Below, in pieces: positions 36,270-40,693 of a stretch of DNA of 40,693 nt. The position numbers were made by a program, and so were the translations under genes. The stretch is from an uncultured Desulfobulbaceae bacterium (GTDB lineage: Bacteria > Desulfobacterota > Desulfobulbia > Desulfobulbales > BM004), in contig CAMYJP010000001.1 in assembly GCA_947258675.1 (NCBI GenBank), positions 1 through 40,693 on the forward strand, given 5' to 3'. The notes under the pieces were generated by a model. It was not told the DNA's origin. It saw nothing but the letters and a program-made list of their open reading frames with translations, and did not search any database. The first letter of the stretch is position 1. The number at the start of each line of letters is the position of its first letter.

Positions 36270-36518
36270 ATTCAGACTCCTGCAGGTTGGCATTTGACAC
36301 AAACCAGGCAAGAGTACCAGTAAGAACCTGCAAAGGCAAGGGGAAGGCGATCTTAACATTTAAAAAAATATGAGCGTTTTATTTGGCAATGGTTGCTGTT
36401 CTGGTTATCTTATATCCTAAGAGAAAGGCATCAACTGAATTTTTAATAGTGGCGTAAGCGAGAAGTACTACCTGAATACTCATGAAATTCATTAATAATT
36501 TAATCAAAGAGGGAGAAC

Positions 36519-36833
36519 ATGATGATTGAGTTACTAAAAAAAATCACCTGGACCGGTTTGGGATTGGCATTTTTAACGAAAGAAAAGCTTGAGGAAGCAG
36601 CAAAAGAAATAATTGACAAAGGAAAACTTTCAGAACAGGAGGCAAAAGATTTTATAGAAGAACTCAAGAAAAAATCCTTACAAGCCAAAGAGGACCTGGA
36701 AAAGCTTATTGAAGAGCGAGTGAATAATACAATAAAGAAAATGAATCTTGCCACCCATGATGATCTTCTAAACCTGGAAGAACAGATCAAGGCTCTTAAA
36801 CAAGGAGAAAAAGATCAAGGAGCAGAAAAATAG
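36519..36833 (+). CDS. Small coiled-coil (phasin-like) protein beside the ABC1 kinase gene
   Basis: The product is 104 aa. A short hydrophobic start (WTGLGLAFLT) leads into a long charged helix (EKLEEAAKEIIDKGKLSEQE, KDFIEELKKKSLQAKEDLEK) and a closing helix after NLATHDDL. This is the pattern of small phasin-like/PhaF-type proteins. The stop codon TAG at 36831-36833 is followed at once by the ATG of the UbiB-like gene, so the two are surely co-translated. GGGAG precedes the tandem ATGs at 36519 and 36522; spacing favours the second. The function is unknown; the pairing suggests a helper or regulator of the kinase-like protein. Confidence 0.82.
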   Translation: MMIELLKKITWTGLGLAFLTKEKLEEAAKEIIDKGKLSEQEAKDFIEELKKKSLQAKEDLEKLIEERVNNTIKKMNLATHDDLLNLEEQIKALKQGEKDQGAEK

Positions 36834-38531
36834 ATGCTGAGCATTAGAAGAATTGGCGCTATTGGACGGACATACCGTCATCTCAACCGCTATAGGCAAA
36901 TACTTCAAGTTCTGTTTCAGTATGGTTTTGGCGACCTGTTCGATATCCTGAAGATAGAAGAATATCTTGAACTCGGCTTACAGATAATCTCCAGGAAACG
37001 CCAGGCCCAGATTGAAAAACTTACCAGGGCTGAAAGGGTCAGGAAATCATTGGAAGAATTAGGTCCTACATTTGTTAAGATGGGGCAGGCTCTTTCTGTT
37101 CGCCCAGACCTTGTGCCAGTTGAATACATCCAGGAACTCAGCAAGCTTCAAGATAGCGTTCCTCCTTTTCCTTATGATGAAGTGCGTAATACCATCAAAA
37201 CAGAAATAGGGCAAGACCCTGATAAACTCTTTGAATTCTTTGACAAAACGCCTTTAGCCGCTGCATCCATTGGACAGGTGCACCGAGCGCGCTTACCTGA
37301 AATTGGTGATGTAGTGGTAAAAGTTCAACGGCCGCGAATCCATTCAATTATTGAAGTTGATCTTGAAATAATGCTCCATCTTGCTGCGTTGGCTGAAAAG
37401 ACGCTTGAAGAGATGGAAATACAAAAACCAACAAAAATTATTAATGAATTCGCCCGCACTCTCGAAAAAGAAATCAACTATAAAACTGAAGCCTCACATA
37501 TTGAGCTGTTTGCCAGAAAATTCATTGATGATGAAACTGTGTATGTGCCAAAAATATACCGTGAGTACACGACAAATCGGGTACTGACCATGGAATATAT
37601 TGACGGCATCAAAGCTTCAAATCTCGAAAAACTGACAGGAGGTGGATATGACTTGAAAAAGCTTGCCCGAAGCGGTGCCAATTTGATTATGAAGCAAATT
37701 TTTGTGTATGGATTCTTCCATGCTGATCCGCATCCAGGAAACATCTTTATTTTACCTGAAAACGTAATCTGTTATCTGGACTTTGGCATGATGGGTCGCA
37801 TAAACCAGCAAGAACGGGAGAGTTTCTCAGACATTGTGATGCAGATAGTTAACAGGGATGAAAAAAAGGCAGCAGATACGCTACTCAATTTTACATCGTT
37901 TGACAAAGAACCAGACCGCGGCGAACTTGAAAGGGACCTTTCATCACTTATCGATCAGCACCTTTTCCTGCCTTTGAAAGAGCTGCAAGTCGGTCGCCTG
38001 TTGAACCATTTTATTGAACTATTGACCAAGCATAGCCTTTGCTTAAAGCCAAGCCTATTCATGATGATGAAGGCGCTGGCCACAGCAGACGGGCTCGGCA
38101 GAATGCTTGACCCGGATTTTGAAATTGCAAAACATGCCGAGCCTTTTGTTCGCAGGATTCAGATTGACCGTTTTAATCCTAAAAGAGTTGCCAGCGATAT
38201 GCTGGATTCAGGCGCGGAAATGGTCTACCTGCTGAAGGAAGTACCTAGAGAACTTCGGGCTATCTTGCGGCAGGCAAGACAGGGAAAAATGACTATTGAG
38301 TTCCAGCATCGAGGCCTCGACCCAATGCTTTACAATCACGACAGAACCAGCAATCGGATTGCCTTTGCCATTGTCCTGGCAGCTCTAATTATTGGTTCTT
38401 CCTTAGTCGTACTTTCCGGCATTCCCCCAAAGTGGCATGAAATTCCAATTATCGGGCTTGCCGGCTTTATTGTTGCCGGGTTCATGGGGTTCTGGTTGCT
38501 GCTGCTCATATTACGCCGCGGCAGGATGTGA
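36834..38531 (+). CDS. ABC1/UbiB/ADCK atypical kinase-like membrane protein
   Basis: The 565-aa product is a protein-kinase-like ATPase of the ABC1 family. It shows the KxGQ extension with K82 (TFVKMGQALSVRPDLVP), the alanine-rich loop in place of the glycine-rich loop (TPLAAASIGQVHRA, 139-152), the ATP lysine K163 (VVVKVQRP), HADPHPGN at 296-303 and the metal-binding DFG at 316-318. Two C-terminal membrane helices (IAFAIVLAALIIGSSLVVLS, IIGLAGFIVAGFMGFWLLLL) match UbiB. In aerobes UbiB supports ubiquinone synthesis; the role in this probable anaerobe may concern menaquinone or lipid traffic, which is inference. It starts directly after the coiled-coil gene. Confidence 0.93.
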   Translation: MLSIRRIGAIGRTYRHLNRYRQILQVLFQYGFGDLFDILKIEEYLELGLQIISRKRQAQIEKLTRAERVRKSLEELGPTFVKMGQALSVRPDLVPVEYIQELSKLQDSVPPFPYDEVRNTIKTEIGQDPDKLFEFFDKTPLAAASIGQVHRARLPEIGDVVVKVQRPRIHSIIEVDLEIMLHLAALAEKTLEEMEIQKPTKIINEFARTLEKEINYKTEASHIELFARKFIDDETVYVPKIYREYTTNRVLTMEYIDGIKASNLEKLTGGGYDLKKLARSGANLIMKQIFVYGFFHADPHPGNIFILPENVICYLDFGMMGRINQQERESFSDIVMQIVNRDEKKAADTLLNFTSFDKEPDRGELERDLSSLIDQHLFLPLKELQVGRLLNHFIELLTKHSLCLKPSLFMMMKALATADGLGRMLDPDFEIAKHAEPFVRRIQIDRFNPKRVASDMLDSGAEMVYLLKEVPRELRAILRQARQGKMTIEFQHRGLDPMLYNHDRTSNRIAFAIVLAALIIGSSLVVLSGIPPKWHEIPIIGLAGFIVAGFMGFWLLLLILRRGRM

Positions 38532-38611
38532 ACTCGTATATGCAACTGGTTTGTGAATTTTTTGCATAAAAAATGCAATTGCTTCAGTGAACAACCAACC
38601 GCTTTTCGATA

Positions 38612-38917
38612 TCAAGGAGTTGCTATTTCCTTTTTGCAACTGCACCATATAACATCCTTTGGAAGCATATCTCTGCCAGGACCAAAACTGAGTTGTGGAT
38701 AGGTGGCAATGGTTAGGTGGGTTAGGGTTTTATCAAGCATCATATCAAATATCTCTAAAAAGTGATTTCGATTATAATAATCCTTCAGATGCATTGGAGT
38801 TCCAGTCAGAATACTTCCCAATATGGACATGCTTGACCGAACTTTAATATTGGTAATCGAGATATTCCTTCTTATTAGGCACGTTTTCAGTCTCTGCCAC
38901 TTTTGAAACGCTGCCAC
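38612..38917 (-). CDS. Doubtful 101-aa reading frame
   Basis: This frame would start at GTG 38917 without a clear ribosome binding site. The predicted product (for example LTHLTIATYPQLSFGPGRD) matches nothing I recognise and has an unstructured mix of residues. It lies in a 534-bp gap (38532-39065) where I see nothing else convincing. It could be a decayed gene or chance. Confidence 0.25.
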   Translation of the reverse strand: MAAFQKWQRLKTCLIRRNISITNIKVRSSMSILGSILTGTPMHLKDYYNRNHFLEIFDMMLDKTLTHLTIATYPQLSFGPGRDMLPKDVIWCSCKKEIATP

Positions 38918-39065
38918 TGCCCGTCTATTGCCAACTGATTGAAGCCGTGAATTAAAACTTTGCTATAACAGCTCAAAGTATCAGTTTTAATTTTTCACTA
39001 AAGACCTCCTTTACATTCCATCAGGTTCAATTTACAACTTCGGGCTACTTTGCTATATTGGCAGA

Positions 39066-39434
39066 TTATCTATTAAAGATATTTTTCAAATAATTTAAGA
39101 TGGTATTTTTGCTTTTAAAACGTTTAAATTCTCCGGCATCCAGAAACAATCCCTGACAGGAGTTGCATGTTTCATAGGCAATATGCGATTTCCCCTTCTC
39201 TGTTTTTTGTACCATTGGTATATTGCACTTAGGACAACTTATCTCCCTGATCCTGTTATATGCTTCACCTTTTTTCACATTGTCCGTATCTATCAGGTCA
39301 GAGCCTTTCAGATTCTTAAGTTGTTCAACTTCCAACCTGTCGAACCATATGCCTCTGCAGTTGACACATCTATCTACCTCAATTGACTTATATGTAACTT
39401 TTCCCATGATATGATTACATTTGGGGCAGTGCAT
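39066..39434 (-). CDS. Double zinc-ribbon protein (TFIIB-type zinc finger)
   Basis: The 122-aa product has two copies of a zf-TFIIB unit: residues 1-40 with CPKCNHIM and CVNCRGIWFDRLEVEQL, and residues 66-110 with CPKCNIPM and CNSCQGLFLDAGEFKRF. Each has two CxxC pairs plus the typical W/LF-D-x-x-E end. Such proteins bind zinc; their role is not well defined. GAGGA precedes the ATG at 39434. It is a single gene between the UbiB-like gene and the rRNA operon. Confidence 0.9.
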   Translation of the reverse strand: MHCPKCNHIMGKVTYKSIEVDRCVNCRGIWFDRLEVEQLKNLKGSDLIDTDNVKKGEAYNRIREISCPKCNIPMVQKTEKGKSHIAYETCNSCQGLFLDAGEFKRFKSKNTILNYLKNIFNR

Positions 39435-39716
39435 ATTTTTTTCCTCTAAATACTTATAGAAATCTCTAACAAATTAATTAGGCCTGAAAATTTTTATTCC
39501 AAGGTTTAGCCCATTGTATCACAATTATCAAAATTAGAAATATGGACGCATTGTAAAATCGCAAAAAAATTGGCTACCTAACCAATACGACAAATACAAT
39601 TAGGGTGTCAAGGACAAAACCTTAGCCACAAATTCATTAACATCCCCCCCAAAAAAAGACGTTATCTCTTTGCCAATTCGAATCTTTATCCTTATTCTCT
39701 GCAGCAGCCACAATAT
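39435..39716. other. AT-rich intergenic stretch before the rRNA locus
   Basis: I find no reading frame or RNA gene here. There is a run of seven C and seven A around 39644-39657, but no stem stands out. Confidence 0.5.
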
Positions 39717-39822
39717 AATCCTTCCCCACAATGAAGCAGGGAAGGATTATATATAAAAAGAATTCGGCGGCGACCCACTCTCCCACGCAGTCTCCCATGC
39801 AGTACCATCGGCGCTGAGGAGC
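39717..39822 (-). repeat. Direct repeat copy A (5S 3' part plus terminator stem)
   Basis: These 106 bases repeat 40057-40162 exactly 340 bp away with three single-base differences (39764, 39776, 39787). The unit contains the terminator hairpin and the 3' part of the 5S gene, so it records a tandem duplication of the end of the rRNA operon. In this copy the terminator's T-run is lost. Confidence 0.9.
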
Positions 39823-39986
39823 GGTCACGAATGAAGCTCATGCCAGGATGGGTAGAGATGCGAGGCAGAGAAGAGACTGCTGCGCTGTATTTATTATACG
39901 CAAAGCAGTTGATGACGAAGCAGATATGGTCATACCGGCATGTGATGCATTCGTGATAACTGCTGTGTTCACAATGAGAACGAGAA
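39764..39986 (-). pseudogene. Decayed 5S rRNA copy split by an insertion
   Basis: 39764-39822 matches the 3' part of the intact 5S gene almost perfectly. The matching 5' part resumes at 39957-39986 (TAACTGCTGTGTTC and AATGAGAACG), with about 23 of 28 positions conserved and mostly transition changes. Beyond 39986 the similarity fades. The two parts are separated by the palindromic element at 39825-39956. The copy cannot give a functional 5S RNA. Confidence 0.75.
39825..39956. mobile_element. 132-bp palindromic MITE-like insertion in the 5S relic
   Basis: The ends form imperfect terminal inverted repeats: TCACGAATG at 39825-39833 and CATTCGTGA at 39948-39956 are exact complements, and about 21 of the first 26 bases pair, including CATGCC. 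The middle continues the symmetry (ACTGCT and AGCAGT), with an apex GTAT-TTATT-ATAC, so the whole element can fold as one long imperfect hairpin. It encodes no protein. Its edges coincide with the break in 5S similarity. No clear target duplication can be read because the flanks have decayed. Confidence 0.6.
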
Positions 39987-40051
39987 GCAGGTTGGAAAGT
40001 CGGTAAGCTAGGAGGCTAGCAAGGAGGAAGGTTTGTAGTTTGTATGCCCAC

Positions 40052-40088
40052 AAAAAAATCCTTCCCCACAATGAAGCAGGGAAGGATT
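40052..40088 (-). terminator. rRNA operon terminator
   Basis: On the minus strand AATCCTTCCC (40088-40079) pairs with GGGAAGGATT (40066-40057) around a 12-nt loop and is followed by seven T. It ends the 23S-5S transcript 16 nt after the 5S gene. Confidence 0.85.
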
Positions 40089-40103
40089 ATATATAAAAAG
40101 AAT

Positions 40104-40217
40104 CCGGCGGCGACCTACTCTCCCACACAGTCTCCCATGCAGTACCATCGGCGCTGAGGAGCTTAACTGCCGTGTTCGGAATGGGAACGGGTGTGACCTC
40201 CTCGCTATGGCCACCGA
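40104..40217 (-). rRNA. rrf: 5S ribosomal RNA
   Basis: The minus strand reads TCGGTGGCCATAGCG at the 5' end and then GTCACACCCGTTCCCATT, CCGAACACGGCAGTTAAG, GATGGTACTGC and GAGAGTAGGTCGCCGCC. These are the conserved segments of bacterial 5S rRNA. The length is about 114 nt; the exact ends are set by terminal pairing of GGTGG/CGCC-type bases and may be off by a few nt. It lies downstream of 23S. Confidence 0.95.
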
Positions 40218-40266
40218 AAAATTTGATTTTCAATCAAATTTTGTCGGCTGCTTTGTTAGCCGACAA
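40218..40266. repeat. Two perfect hairpins in the 23S-5S spacer
   Basis: AAAATTTGATT 40218-40228 pairs with AATCAAATTTT 40232-40242 (11 bp, 3-nt loop). TTGTCGGCT 40241-40249 pairs with AGCCGACAA 40258-40266 (9 bp, 8-nt loop). They share two bases at 40241-40242. They are probably processing or spacing structures of the rRNA precursor. The rest of the spacer to 40391 has no tRNA. Confidence 0.8.
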
Positions 40267-40391
40267 CAAAAAAGGTATCAGAAGCCAGAAGAGCCAATAC
40301 AAAACCCTTCTTTTCTGATTCTATATCAAACTTAGATAATTGAACAGCAGGGGTAATACAGCAGATGTGTGTATTTAATCAAAACATAAAT

Positions 40392-40693
<302 letters not shown>

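Noticed and set aside
38548..38575. Weak A/T-rich hairpin after the UbiB-like gene (TTGCAT/ATGCAA)
   Set aside because: It has too few G-C pairs and no T-run after it on the plus strand to call a terminator.
39838..40214. Minus-strand open frames of 68-77 codons in the rRNA locus
   Set aside because: They run across the 5S gene, its relic and the palindromic element and are not protein genes.

Overview
The window looks like a chromosomal stretch from an AT-leaning Gram-negative bacterium, most likely a deltaproteobacterium (Desulfobacterota, perhaps the Desulfobulbaceae/Desulfocapsa group). This is inferred from gene content: a class II (B12-dependent) ribonucleotide reductase, a stand-alone AICAR transformylase, Mpl murein recycling (so a diaminopimelate wall), NosL-like and monoheme cytochrome proteins, and PilZ-type relics. 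No 16S rRNA is present, so the placement is tentative. Most of the window is housekeeping DNA. I see no phage, CRISPR array or intact transposase gene.

Layout. 1-420: relic of a PilZ-domain gene and a shared terminator. 420-3030: nrdJ on the minus strand, with a long leader and two tandem NrdR-box-like palindromes. 3221-6539: two unrecognised proteins, an NnrU-family membrane protein and a family 2 glycosyltransferase (+). 6525-7875: M29 aminopeptidase coupled to a small Cys-rich protein (-). 8134-8514: a second PilZ relic. 8926-10065: an alarmone-hydrolase-like HD protein with an unrecognised C-terminal half. 10142-12920: rnhA, an unknown gene, a TPR/parvulin-like/SPOR envelope protein and a GIY-YIG protein (-). 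13116-15337: a short DksA/TraR-type regulator, a beta-CASP metallo-beta-lactamase-fold protein and an S4 protein. 15535-17013: a promoter with an adjacent perfect inverted repeat, a NosL-like protein, a strong terminator and a monoheme cytochrome c. 17169-19159: mpl, a small protein and tRNA-Ala(GGC) (-). 19500-25136: the rod-shape cluster mreB-mreC-mreD-mrdA-rodA. 25156-29571: hemH, polA and an unknown exported protein. 29951-36269: a PAS-GGDEF diguanylate cyclase, the AICAR transformylase, thiH, thiG and a short GlmU-like protein (-). 36519-38531: a coiled-coil protein and an ABC1/UbiB kinase-like protein (+). 39066-39434: a zinc-ribbon protein. 39717-40693: the 3' end of an rRNA operon on the minus strand (23S, 5S, terminator), next to a damaged duplicate of the 5S gene.

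How the genes fit together. Cell-envelope growth is well represented: MreBCD/PBP2/RodA for elongation, Mpl and the GlmU-like uridylyltransferase for precursors, and a SPOR protein that probably binds peptidoglycan. Nucleotide and DNA metabolism is represented by nrdJ, polA, rnhA and the AICAR transformylase. Stringent-response-type control may be touched by the HD protein and the DksA-like protein, and c-di-GMP signalling by the GGDEF protein and the two dead PilZ genes.

The most noteworthy items are these: a 132-bp nearly palindromic, MITE-like element that splits a decayed 5S rRNA copy; two independently decayed PilZ paralogues that fixed-length gene calling would miss; the tandem NrdR boxes far upstream of nrdJ; and the HD protein that keeps the full set of SpoT-type hydrolase residues without a recognisable synthetase domain.
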